Origin: Paraburkholderia azotifigens
GTDB lineage: Bacteria; Pseudomonadota; Gammaproteobacteria; Burkholderiales; Burkholderiaceae
DNA length: 64,000 bases
NCBI RefSeq assembly: GCF_007995085.1
Contig: NZ_VOQS01000003.1
Coordinates: 1,674,001 to 1,738,000, forward strand
Direction of reading: 5' to 3'
Each line of letters starts with the position of its first letter. Position 1 is the first letter of the stretch. Of this stretch, positions 1 to 7,724 are shown piece after piece. The translations under genes and the position numbers were made by a program. The notes under the pieces were generated by a model that was given only the letters and a program-made list of their open reading frames with translations, had not been told where the DNA came from and did not search any database.

Positions 1-6
1 ACAGCC

Positions 7-1110
7 ATGTCTACCACTCCTTCCATTGCTCCGCCCGCCGTCGCCGGCGCCGCGAAACAGACGCGCAGCATTCCGTGGATGCGTTTGGCGGTGATCTCCG
101 TCATCGCCGTGATTGCGGTCGCCGCATCGTACTGGTTCTTCGTGGGCCGTTTTGTCGAAACCACCGACGACGCGTACGTCGGCGGCGATGTTACTGTGCT
201 GGCGCCGAAAGTGAGCGGCTTCGTCAGCGACGTGCTGGTGCAGGACAACCAGTACGTGAAAGCGGGGCAAGTGCTGATCCGCCTCGATGCGCGCGATTAC
301 GATGCGCGTCTTGCGCAGGCCAATGCGGAAGTCGCGAGCGCGGAAGCATCCGTGACCGAACTCGAAGCGAAGAAGTCGCTGCAACTCGCGACGATCAACG
401 AACAGTCCGCCGAAGTGCGTGCGTCGAATGCGGAACTCACGCGCAGCGCGTCGGATTCGGTGCGTTATCGCCAGCTGGTGAAGGACGATGCGGTGTCGAA
501 CCAGGTTGTCGAGCGCGCCGATGCCGATCTCGCGAAAGCGCATGCGTCGGTCGATCGAAGCAGCGCTGCATTGACGGCCGCACAGCGTCAGCTCGCCGTG
601 CTCGACGCGCAGATCAACGATGCTCACGCCCGCGTCGCGACGGCGGTGGCCGCACAACGGGTCGCCGCGCTGAACGTCGAGTACACGACGATCCGCGCGC
701 CGATCGACGGCTATGTCGGCAACCGCACGGCGCGTGTCGGCGTGCTCGCGAATATCGGCGTGTCGCTGCTGACGGTCGTGCCCGCGAGCGGCCTGTGGAT
801 CGACGCGAACTTCAAGGAAGACCAGCTGAAGAAGATGAAAGTCGGCGATACCGTCGACGTCGATCTGGATGCATCGAGCCGCCGTATCGAAGGCATGGTC
901 GAGAGTCTGGCGCCGGCGACGGGCGCGACCTTCAGCGTGCTGCCCGCCGAGAACGCCACCGGCAACTTCACGAAGATCGTGCAGCGCGTGCCTGTCCGCG
1001 TGCGTCTGTCGGTGCCGAAGGATATGCAGGGCGTACTGCGTCCGGGTCTGTCGGCGACCGTGAAAGTGCATCTGCGCGCCGACAGCAATCGCGCAAACCC
1101 GGCTTCGTAA
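7..1110 (+). CDS. emrA: EmrA/HlyD-family membrane fusion protein of a multidrug efflux pump
   Basis: This periplasmic adaptor links an inner-membrane MFS exporter to an outer-membrane channel. The 367-residue protein has a short cytoplasmic N-terminus and one membrane anchor at about residues 25-46. A lipoyl/barrel-sandwich half motif follows at about 60-95 (GFVSDVLVQDNQYVKAGQVL). An Ala/Glu/Gln-rich coiled-coil hairpin spans about 100-215. The returning lipoyl half contains YTTIRAPIDGYVGNR, a hallmark of the HlyD/EmrA family. The ATG lies only 6 bases from the window edge, so its ribosome binding site is mostly out of view. It is the first of three collinear genes (adaptor, DHA2 exporter, outer membrane factor), which is the standard tripartite layout. 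The substrate cannot be read from the sequence. Confidence 0.93.
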   Translation: MSTTPSIAPPAVAGAAKQTRSIPWMRLAVISVIAVIAVAASYWFFVGRFVETTDDAYVGGDVTVLAPKVSGFVSDVLVQDNQYVKAGQVLIRLDARDYDARLAQANAEVASAEASVTELEAKKSLQLATINEQSAEVRASNAELTRSASDSVRYRQLVKDDAVSNQVVERADADLAKAHASVDRSSAALTAAQRQLAVLDAQINDAHARVATAVAAQRVAALNVEYTTIRAPIDGYVGNRTARVGVLANIGVSLLTVVPASGLWIDANFKEDQLKKMKVGDTVDVDLDASSRRIEGMVESLAPATGATFSVLPAENATGNFTKIVQRVPVRVRLSVPKDMQGVLRPGLSATVKVHLRADSNRANPAS

Positions 1111-1131
1111 CCGACGGACGCGGCGAACATC

Positions 1132-2709
1132 ATGAGCAAGACGACTACTCCCATGAATCCGGCCGATCTGCCGACCGCAACCAAAGTCTTCGCGTTCTCG
1201 CTGCTGTGCCTCGGCTTCTTCATGGCGACGCTCGATATCCAGATCGTGGCGTCGTCGCTGAAGGACATTGGCGGCGGCTTGTCCGCGAGCCAGGACGAAC
1301 TCTCCTGGGTGCAGACATCGTATCTGATCGCCGAAATCATGGTGATTCCGATGACGGGCTGGCTCACGCGTGTGTTCTCGACACGCTGGGTATTCGCGTT
1401 CTCCGCGTTCGGCTTTACGGTGACGAGCATGTTGTGCGGACTCGCGTGGGACATCAACTCGATGATCCTGTTTCGAGGCCTGCAAGGCGCGCTCGGCGCA
1501 GCGATGATTCCCACTGTTTTCACGACGGCGTTCATGCTGTTCCCGGGCAAGCAGCGCATCATCGCCGCGACGACGATCGGCGCGCTCGCATCGCTTGCGC
1601 CGACCATCGGCCCCGTGATCGGCGGCTGGATCACCGATCAATGGTCGTGGCACTGGCTGTTCTATCTGAATCTCGTTCCGGGCGTGCTGGTGACGGTGCT
1701 CGTGCCGCGCTATGTCGACGTCGATCGCGCGGATATCTCGCTGCTCAAGAGCGGCGACTATCTCGGCATCGTTCTGATGTCCGGCTTTCTCGGCTGCCTC
1801 GAATACGTGCTCGAAGAAGGTCCGCGCAAGAACTGGTTCGGCGACGAAGTCATTCTCTTCTGTGCGTGGATTTGCGCGATCTGCGGCTTCCTGTTCCTCG
1901 TGCATGCGTTCACCGCGAAAGAGCCGATCGTCGATCTGCGGGCGCTCGCGATCCGCAACTTCGGCATCGGCAGTCTGCTGTCGTTCATTACGGGTATCGG
2001 CCTGTTCTGCACGGTGTTTCTGACGCCCGTGTTCCTGTCGCGTGTGCGCGGTTTCGATTCGCTGCAGATCGGCATCGCGCTGCTGTCGGTGGGATGCGCG
2101 CAACTGGTCGCGCTGACTGTGTATTCGCGCCTCGCACGTTTCATCGATATGCGTCTGCTGATGGTGTTCGGCCTGATCTGCTTCGGCGTCGGCTGCTATC
2201 TGTATGTGCCGCTGACGAACCAGTGGGGCTGGCATGAACTGCTGATTCCGCAGGTACTGCGCGGCGTGGGCCAGCAATTCTGCGTGCCGCCCATCGTGAC
2301 GATGGCGCTCGGCTCGCTGCCGCCTTCGCGGCTCAAGTCGGCAAGCGGCCTGTTCAATCTGATGCGCAATCTGGGCGGGGCAATCGGCATCGCCGTATGC
2401 AGCACGATGCTCAATGACCGCCTGAACCTGCATTACGAACGGCTCGACGAGCACGTGACGGCAGGCCGACCGGTGATCGAAGCGATGCTGCATAACCAGG
2501 CCGCGCATTTCGCGGCAGTCGGCGGCGACATGCTCGACGGCGCGTCGGCGGGACTGGCCTCGCTGCACGCATTGCTGATGCGCGAAGCGCTTGTGCTGAC
2601 TTTCTCCGACACGTTCCTCGCGGTTTCGTTGTGTTTCGCGGTGGGACTTGTCAGCGTGCTGTTTTCGCGGCCTTTCGGCCTCACCGCGCCGCCGCCCGAT
2701 GCGCACTGA
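1132..2709 (+). CDS. emrB: DHA2-family MFS multidrug exporter (EmrB type)
   Basis: This is a proton-driven drug exporter of the 14-TM DHA2 branch of the major facilitator superfamily, 525 residues long. The first helix carries the DIQIVASSL motif typical of the family (D at about residue 37). LSWVQTSYLIAEIMVIPMTG follows, and an antiporter motif-C-like stretch (LAPTIGPVIGGW) lies near residue 160. The gene starts 21 bp after emrA and ends just before the outer membrane lipoprotein gene, so the three are almost certainly co-transcribed. The protein would dock on the EmrA adaptor and export hydrophobic or aromatic compounds. The specific substrate is unknown, and no regulator is visible because the window starts at emrA. 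Confidence 0.93.
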   Translation: MSKTTTPMNPADLPTATKVFAFSLLCLGFFMATLDIQIVASSLKDIGGGLSASQDELSWVQTSYLIAEIMVIPMTGWLTRVFSTRWVFAFSAFGFTVTSMLCGLAWDINSMILFRGLQGALGAAMIPTVFTTAFMLFPGKQRIIAATTIGALASLAPTIGPVIGGWITDQWSWHWLFYLNLVPGVLVTVLVPRYVDVDRADISLLKSGDYLGIVLMSGFLGCLEYVLEEGPRKNWFGDEVILFCAWICAICGFLFLVHAFTAKEPIVDLRALAIRNFGIGSLLSFITGIGLFCTVFLTPVFLSRVRGFDSLQIGIALLSVGCAQLVALTVYSRLARFIDMRLLMVFGLICFGVGCYLYVPLTNQWGWHELLIPQVLRGVGQQFCVPPIVTMALGSLPPSRLKSASGLFNLMRNLGGAIGIAVCSTMLNDRLNLHYERLDEHVTAGRPVIEAMLHNQAAHFAAVGGDMLDGASAGLASLHALLMREALVLTFSDTFLAVSLCFAVGLVSVLFSRPFGLTAPPPDAH

Positions 2710-2755
2710 CATGCGTGCGAACACATCAACCATTCCGATGACTGGAAGCCTCGAC

Positions 2756-4210
2756 ATGAAATCGATCGTAGCCAAAGCGCTCGCCGTTGCCGCTGCCATG
2801 ACGCTCGCGGCGTGTGCCGTGCAGCCCGAGACGCACGCGGACTTGCCGCAGACGGTGAAGACCGTCGCTCCCGACGCGTGGAGCGTCGATGCGCCGAAAG
2901 ACAGCGTGGACGCCGACCAGTGGTGGTCGCAATTCGGCGACCCGACGATGCACAAGCTCGTCGACCTCGTGCTCAACGACAACCTCGACGTGAAGGCCGC
3001 TGTCGAGCGCGTGAAACAGGCACAGGAAGTCACGAAGCAGCAGCGCGCCGCGCTCGCGCCGCAACTCGACGCAGGCGCGACGGCTGCTTACGAGCGGCAG
3101 AACACGCCGCCGCCGCTCGGCTACGTGAAGCAGGCGGGCGTTGGCCTGACGGCTTCGTGGCAGCCGGACGTGTTCGGCGGTGAACGTCTTGCGGTGCTCG
3201 CTGCGCAGGCGCAGGTGTCTGGCCGCCAGTCGGCATTGAATGAACTGCGTCTCGCGCTCGCTGCGAACGCGGCCGCCGCGTATATCGACTTGCGCTGGGC
3301 GCAGACGCAGCTGCAGATCGTCAACGACAACGAGGAGATCCGCAGCCGCGCGCTGAAGCTCACGCAACAGCGCCTGAAATACGGGCTGTCGACACAGCTC
3401 GACGTCGCTCGTGCGCAGAACCAGTTGCAGGACCTGCAGGCGCAGATTCCGAAGATCAACTCGAACATCCAGCACGACATGAGTCTCATCGCGGTGTACT
3501 CGGGACGCACGCCGGAGAGTGTCGACAGCCTGCTGCTGAGCGATGCGCGCGCGATTCCCGTACCGTCGCAAAGCGTGCCGCAGACGCTGCCTTCCGAAGC
3601 GCTGCTGCGCCGTCCCGACGTGCGCACCGCGTATGCAACGGTCGAACAGCGTGCCGCCGAAGTAGGCGTCGCGCGTGCGGACCGGTATCCGAAGTTCAAC
3701 CTGAGCCTGAGCGACGGCATTCTCGCGTCGTCGTATCTCGGACTGCCGACGCTGACGGACAACCTGTTCAGCGCCGCGTTGAACGCGACGAGCCCGATCT
3801 TCAACGCGGGCCGCATCACGGCGCACATCGAGCAGAACGAGAGCCGCATGCGCGAATCGCAGCTGAACCTGCAGCAGACGATGCTGAACGCGCTGAAGGA
3901 TATCGAGGACACCCGCAGCGATCTCGTCAACGGCGACGCGCAGGTCGCGAAGCTCGCCGGTGCGCTCGATGCATCGGGACATGCGCTGCGACTGTCGACG
4001 GAACTGTACAAGGGCGGCGCGTCGAGCTTCCTCGATGTGCTCGATGCGCAGGAAGCGTATCTGCGCGACTCGGAATCGTTGAATCAGGCGAAGCGCGAGC
4101 ATGCGCAAGCGGCCGTCGCGCTGTACCGCTCGCTCGGCGGCGGCTGGGATGTGCCTGTCAATAGCGATGTCGCGAAGACGATGCAGTCGACGGACGTTGC
4201 CGCGAACTGA
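2756..4210 (+). CDS. NodT/OprM-family outer membrane efflux lipoprotein
   Basis: This is the outer membrane channel of the tripartite pump. The open frame extends upstream of 2756, but the ATG at 2756 is preferred. It is preceded by a GGAAG ribosome binding site and gives a clean lipoprotein signal (MKSIVAKALAVAAAMTLAAC) with acylated Cys at residue 20. The 484-residue length fits the RND/NodT outer membrane factor family. Two repeats of the TolC-like coiled-coil barrel are visible, with the typical segments LRLALAANAAAAYIDLRWAQ and LLRRPDVRTAYATVEQRAAE and a C-terminal SFLDVLDAQEAYLRDSESL. It starts 46 bp after emrB and ends the operon. Confidence 0.93.
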   Translation: MKSIVAKALAVAAAMTLAACAVQPETHADLPQTVKTVAPDAWSVDAPKDSVDADQWWSQFGDPTMHKLVDLVLNDNLDVKAAVERVKQAQEVTKQQRAALAPQLDAGATAAYERQNTPPPLGYVKQAGVGLTASWQPDVFGGERLAVLAAQAQVSGRQSALNELRLALAANAAAAYIDLRWAQTQLQIVNDNEEIRSRALKLTQQRLKYGLSTQLDVARAQNQLQDLQAQIPKINSNIQHDMSLIAVYSGRTPESVDSLLLSDARAIPVPSQSVPQTLPSEALLRRPDVRTAYATVEQRAAEVGVARADRYPKFNLSLSDGILASSYLGLPTLTDNLFSAALNATSPIFNAGRITAHIEQNESRMRESQLNLQQTMLNALKDIEDTRSDLVNGDAQVAKLAGALDASGHALRLSTELYKGGASSFLDVLDAQEAYLRDSESLNQAKREHAQAAVALYRSLGGGWDVPVNSDVAKTMQSTDVAAN

Positions 4211-4233
4211 ACGCGACCGTAGCGGAATGAAAG

Positions 4234-4253
4234 CGCCTCGCCGGTGCGAGGCG
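4234..4253 (+). terminator. GC-rich hairpin after the efflux operon
   Basis: A 7-bp stem (CGCCTCG/CGAGGCG) with a 6-base loop lies 24 bp after the stop of the outer membrane factor gene. It is followed only by TTCATG, not a long T-tract, so termination activity is uncertain. Confidence 0.35.
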
Positions 4254-4284
4254 TTCATGTGGTCGTTCAACCAGAGGAATAGCG

Positions 4285-5475
4285 ATGAATGCACGCGATG
4301 TTGTGATTGCCCATCCCGTCCGTACGCCGATCGGCGCATTCGGCGGGTCGTTGAAAGATGTGCCTGCCGTGCAGCTTGGCGCAACGGCGGTGCGCGAAAC
4401 GCTCCGGCGCGGCGGGCTGGATGCGAAGACGTTGTCGTCGGTGGTGATGGGCAACGTCGTGCAGGCGGGCAACAAGATGAATCCGGCGCGGCAGGCGTCG
4501 ATTGGCGGCGGCGTGCCTGTGTCGGTGCCCGCGTTGACGGTGAACCGGGTGTGCGGATCGGGCGCGCAGGCGATCGTGTCGGCGGCGCAGGAGATCGCGC
4601 TCGGACTCGGCGACGTGGCCGTTGCGGGCGGCATGGAGAATATGGACCGCGCGCCGTATCTGCTCGAAAGCGGCCGCTGGGGCAGCCGCATGGGCAACGC
4701 GCAGGTGCATGACAGCATGTTGCGCGACGGGCTCGTCGATGCGTTTTCTGATGAGCATTCTGGCTGGCACACGGAAGACCTCGTCAGCAAGGCCGAACTG
4801 ACGCGCGCGGCGCAGGACGAATGGGCCGCGCGCTCGCAGCAACGCTTCGCCGCCGCACAGGAGCGGGGCGCATTCGATGCGGAACTGGTCGCCGTCGAAA
4901 TCGCGGGCCGCAAAGGCACCGTGCAATTCGCGCGCGACGAGCAGCCGCGTCCCGACACGACCATCGATACGCTTGCGAAGCTACGGCCCGCGTTCCGTCC
5001 TGACGGCACGATCACGGCAGGCAACGCGCCCGGCCTGAACAGCGGCGCTGCGGCGATGATCGTCGCGGGGCGCGACTACGCGGAGGCGCATGGCATCAAA
5101 GCGTCCGCGCGTCTCGCAGCGTTCGGCATCGCCGCTGTCGAGCCGGGCATGTTCGGCCTCGGCCCCGTGCCTGCCGTGCAGATTGCGCTTGAACGAGCGG
5201 GCTGGAAACTCGGCGATGTCGAGCGCGTCGAAATCAACGAGGCATTCGCAGCCGTGCCGCTTGCCGTCGCCCAAAAGCTCGGACTGGCGCACGACATCAT
5301 CAATGTCGAGGGCGGCGCGATCGCGCATGGCCATCCCATCGGCGCGACGGGCGCGATTCTCACCACACGCCTGATTCATTCGATGCGCCGCGATGGCCTG
5401 AAGCGCGGCATCGTGACGCTGTGCATCGGTGGCGGGCAAGGCATCGCGCTCGCACTCGCACTCGAAATGCTCTGA
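4285..5475 (+). CDS. Thiolase: acetyl-CoA C-acetyltransferase / acyltransferase
   Basis: This is a thiolase that condenses or cleaves acyl-CoA and acetyl-CoA. It has 396 residues, close to the usual 390-400 of PhaA/AtoB-type enzymes. The nucleophilic Cys90 lies in NRVCGSGAQA. The catalytic His350 is in AIAHGHPIGATG, and the second acid/base Cys380 is in TLCIGGGQG. NEAFAAVP, the third conserved thiolase block, is also present. The start is supported by AGAGGA seven bases upstream. It is a stand-alone gene between the efflux operon and a large perfect hairpin. Whether it works in polyhydroxybutyrate synthesis, acetoacetate use or beta-oxidation cannot be told from this context. Confidence 0.92.
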   Translation: MNARDVVIAHPVRTPIGAFGGSLKDVPAVQLGATAVRETLRRGGLDAKTLSSVVMGNVVQAGNKMNPARQASIGGGVPVSVPALTVNRVCGSGAQAIVSAAQEIALGLGDVAVAGGMENMDRAPYLLESGRWGSRMGNAQVHDSMLRDGLVDAFSDEHSGWHTEDLVSKAELTRAAQDEWAARSQQRFAAAQERGAFDAELVAVEIAGRKGTVQFARDEQPRPDTTIDTLAKLRPAFRPDGTITAGNAPGLNSGAAAMIVAGRDYAEAHGIKASARLAAFGIAAVEPGMFGLGPVPAVQIALERAGWKLGDVERVEINEAFAAVPLAVAQKLGLAHDIINVEGGAIAHGHPIGATGAILTTRLIHSMRRDGLKRGIVTLCIGGGQGIALALALEML

Positions 5476-5493
5476 CGCGTCCCTAACCGTATT

Positions 5494-5538
5494 GACGCTG
5501 CCCGCAGCGGGATCTGCATGCCCGCTGCGGGCAGCGTC
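5494..5538. terminator. 18-bp perfect inverted repeat, likely bidirectional hairpin
   Basis: GACGCTGCCCGCAGCGGG (5494-5511) is perfectly complementary to CCCGCTGCGGGCAGCGTC (5521-5538), with a 9-base loop. It lies 18 bp after the thiolase stop. No strong T-tract follows, but the stem is far more stable than most terminators here. It could act as a terminator, an mRNA 3-prime end protector or a repetitive palindrome. Confidence 0.55.
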
Positions 5539-5603
5539 GATTTGCGACATACTGCGGCGCACGGGCGTGGCGTGCGCCATGCAAACAGATCAAAGGAGAA
5601 GCA

Positions 5604-6542
5604 ATGCGTATTCTCGTAGTGGGCGCAGGTGCAACGGGCGGATACTTCGGCGGGCGTCTCGCGCAGGCGGGCCGCGACGTCACGTTTCTGGTGCGCGAGA
5701 AGCGCGCTGAAGAACTGCGGCGCGCGGGGCTCGTGATCAAAAGTCCGCGCGGCGACCTGACGTTGCGCGACGTAAAGACGGTGCTCGCGTCGCAGATCGC
5801 GCAGCCTTACGATCTCGTGCTGCTAAGTTGCAAGGCCTACAACCTCGACGATGCGATCGAATCGTTTGCGCCCGCTGTCGGCGATACGACGATGATCCTG
5901 CCCGTGCTGAACGGCATGCGTCATATCGATGTGCTCAGGCAGCGCTTCGGTGCGTCGAAGGTGCTCGGCGGGCAGTGCGTGATTGCCGCGACGCTCAATC
6001 GCGAGCGCGAAATCGTGCATCTGAACGACATGCAGTCGATCGGCTTCGGCGAATTGAATGGCGGTATCAGCGAGCGTGTGCGCAATGTGGCGGCGGCATT
6101 CGACGGCGCGGGTTTCGATTCTGCTGCGTCGGACAACATACTCCAGCAGATGTGGGAGAAGTGGGTGTTCCTCGCCACGCTCGCGGCCAGCACATCGCTG
6201 CATCGTGCCGCTATCGGCGACATTCTGAAGACGGCCGACGGACGGCGCGTGATCGAAGGGATACTCGGCGAGTGCAAGGCCGTCGCGGCGGCGCACGGTT
6301 ATGCGATCGGCGATGCGTCGAATGCGCGTGCGCAGACCATTCTGTTCGCCGAGGGCTCGCTGCTGACGGCTTCGATGCTGCGCGATATCGAAGGGCAATC
6401 GCGGATCGAGGCGGATCATATCGTCGGCGATCTGATCGCGCGTGGCGGCGAGGCGCAGAAGGAAGGGGCGCTGACGTTGCTGCGCATCGCATACAGCCAT
6501 CTGAAAGCCTACGAGGCGAGGCTGGCGCGACAGTCTGCGTGA
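5604..6542 (+). CDS. panE: 2-dehydropantoate 2-reductase (ketopantoate reductase family)
   Basis: This protein is predicted to reduce ketopantoate to pantoate with NADPH in pantothenate synthesis. The 312-residue protein starts with the Rossmann motif MRILVVGAGATGGYFGG. It then has LLSCKAYNLDDAI, with the Lys used in catalysis by this family, and NGMRHID. The C-terminal helical ApbA_C domain contains MWEKWVFLATLAASTSL and ends near the stop. AAGGAG lies seven bases before the ATG. Many Burkholderiaceae carry several PanE-like paralogues that act on other 2-keto acids, so the pantothenate role is inferred from the family. Confidence 0.88.
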   Translation: MRILVVGAGATGGYFGGRLAQAGRDVTFLVREKRAEELRRAGLVIKSPRGDLTLRDVKTVLASQIAQPYDLVLLSCKAYNLDDAIESFAPAVGDTTMILPVLNGMRHIDVLRQRFGASKVLGGQCVIAATLNREREIVHLNDMQSIGFGELNGGISERVRNVAAAFDGAGFDSAASDNILQQMWEKWVFLATLAASTSLHRAAIGDILKTADGRRVIEGILGECKAVAAAHGYAIGDASNARAQTILFAEGSLLTASMLRDIEGQSRIEADHIVGDLIARGGEAQKEGALTLLRIAYSHLKAYEARLARQSA

Positions 6543-6615
6543 GAGGGGGGCGGGCTGGTCTGCGTGCAGCGAAGCTGAAGTAGAATCGACGGCACTCACT
6601 CACGCGAGGTGGACC

Positions 6616-6915
6616 ATGCCCATGCCCCAGGGATCGGTGCCGGCGCTCTGCGCGGCATCCGCGACGATGTTCTCGCTCGGGATCATCTTTCTTGGTTACT
6701 GGGGGCTGCAGGAAGGCGGCGAGTGGATGCTTGCCGACAGGTTCGTCGCGGGCTTCGCAATCATCGGCTTTGCGTTTCTCGGGCTCGTGCCGTGGGTGGC
6801 GACAAGTCCTGTTGTCGTCGAGGGGAACGACTCGAAGGTGCGGCTCGCACGAAGGATGTTTTTGGTCGGGGTGATCGGGGTGTGGGCGGCGATTGTGGTG
6901 TCGGTGGTGTTTTGA
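6616..6915 (+). CDS. Small inner-membrane protein of unknown function (99 aa)
   Basis: I do not recognise a named family. The 99-residue protein has three likely membrane helices: about residues 12-32 (ALCAASATMFSLGIIFLGYW), 41-64 and 79-99. The last two helices are separated by a short charged stretch (EGNDSKVRLARR). A GAGGTGG ribosome binding site lies just before the ATG at 6616; a second ATG two codons later is also possible. It follows panE by about 70 bp on the same strand. It converges on the next minus-strand gene with only 3 bp between their stops. Confidence 0.6.
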   Translation: MPMPQGSVPALCAASATMFSLGIIFLGYWGLQEGGEWMLADRFVAGFAIIGFAFLGLVPWVATSPVVVEGNDSKVRLARRMFLVGVIGVWAAIVVSVVF

Positions 6916-6918
6916 GTG

Positions 6919-7200
6919 TCAGTGGCGGCGTGATCGCCAATACCGGATGGTCAGGACGGAAGCTTCCAGAAGAGCCGCGGTGAATAAGCAGCACACAACG
7001 ATCAGACATATCAGTCCAAGCGTCTGGATGTCCTCTGGATTATCAAATTCTTCACGACCACTGACACTAATCGAAAAGCGAATGAACCGGTAAAGAAATA
7101 CCGGTATTTCGAACGCGAATGATGTAACGAAGCATGCAAGCAGCCATCCGCCCACAATAGTGCCCGCGAGAAACACTGCGAGACGTACGAGTCGTTTCAT
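6919..7200 (-). CDS. Small membrane protein, candidate immunity protein of a decayed T6SS cassette
   Basis: This 93-residue protein starts with MKRLVRLAVFLAGTIVGGWL. It has two predicted membrane helices (about 4-34 and 64-85) and a polar loop between them (SGREEFDNPEDIQTL). The ATG overlaps the stop of the upstream relic as ATGA, and GGGGGTT precedes it, so translation is probably coupled. Its place after hcp and after the remains of a putative L,D-transpeptidase-type effector suggests an immunity protein. That role is inferred from position only. The frame also extends 26 codons upstream, but that version lacks a good ribosome binding site. Confidence 0.5.
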   Translation of the reverse strand: MKRLVRLAVFLAGTIVGGWLLACFVTSFAFEIPVFLYRFIRFSISVSGREEFDNPEDIQTLGLICLIVVCCLFTAALLEASVLTIRYWRSRRH

Positions 7201-7289
7201 CGAACCCCCAGCGTGCCATAGGCTTTGAATGGTGCGCCCAGCGTCGATAATTCCTGATCGTTCAAAGAGAACACGCAACGTACAGGCAT
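7197..7289 (-). pseudogene. Relic of a T6SS effector, possibly Tlde1/DUF2778 type, with internal deletion
   Basis: A 30-codon frame reads MPVRCVFSLNDQELSTL followed directly by GAPFKAYGTLGVR. From memory, effectors of the Tlde1 (DUF2778, L,D-transpeptidase-like) group begin with MPVRC-type segments and end with AYGT-x-x-VR. This frame therefore looks like the two ends of such a protein joined by a large in-frame deletion that removed the catalytic core. It lies just downstream of a truncated hcp and its stop overlaps the next start (ATGA), which fits an hcp-effector-immunity cassette. The family call rests on short end segments and needs an alignment. Confidence 0.45.
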
Positions 7290-7579
7290 TGCCGATTCAC
7301 CAGCGGAACCCCACCGGCTTTTCGTGTGCTCAGAACGACTTGCGGAATATGCCTGCCTATGAGGCAGTAACGCATCAGATTGGGACTTGAGCGATCGATC
7401 TGATGAACGAACTCGAGATCCGTTATCGATGCCTTGCTTGCTCCTCCGCCCGAGCCAGACATCATGATGGCCTGTTGTTTGATCTGCCATCGCCAGCTCG
7501 ACACCTCGATTTGGCCACGGTGTGCTGCGTCTTGTGATTCGCCGCTGATACCGTCAATCCTGATGAACATATCTGCCAT
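7262..7579 (-). CDS. hcp: Hcp-family type VI secretion protein, C-terminally truncated
   Basis: Hcp forms the hexameric tube of the type VI secretion system and can carry effectors. The 105-residue product begins MADMFIRIDGISGESQDAAH and continues with HRGQIEVSSWRW, ITDLEFVHQIDRSSPNLM and VVLSTRKAGG. All of these are strongly conserved Hcp segments. Normal Hcp proteins are about 160-170 residues. After KAGGVPL the family sequence stops and an unrelated tail (VNRQCLYVACSL) leads to the stop, so about the last third of the fold is missing. No other T6SS structural gene is in the window. This is probably an orphan, non-functional copy. Confidence 0.75.
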   Translation of the reverse strand: MADMFIRIDGISGESQDAAHRGQIEVSSWRWQIKQQAIMMSGSGGGASKASITDLEFVHQIDRSSPNLMRYCLIGRHIPQVVLSTRKAGGVPLVNRQCLYVACSL

Positions 7580-7680
7580 CGCTGCCTGCCTGAAAGAAGA
7601 TCAGGCATCGCTTTTAGCACTGCTGGACTGAGCAATAGTCAAGGTTTGTCAAAACGCGTGCGGGGCCACGAAGGCATTGC

Positions 7681-7706
7681 CCCCGGTACGCGAATACGAA
7701 CCGGGG
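7681..7706 (-). terminator. Hairpin downstream of the OprD porin gene
   Basis: CCCCGGT (7681-7687) pairs with ACCGGGG (7700-7706) around a 12-base loop, about 20 bp beyond the porin stop on the minus strand. There is no clear T-run, so it is a candidate end-of-operon structure only. Confidence 0.35.
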
Positions 7707-7724
7707 TAAGGACCAAAGTACTTC

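Noticed and set aside
75..2237. A 720-codon frame overlapping emrA and emrB
   Set aside because: It spans two well-recognised genes in another frame and has Arg-rich shadow composition.
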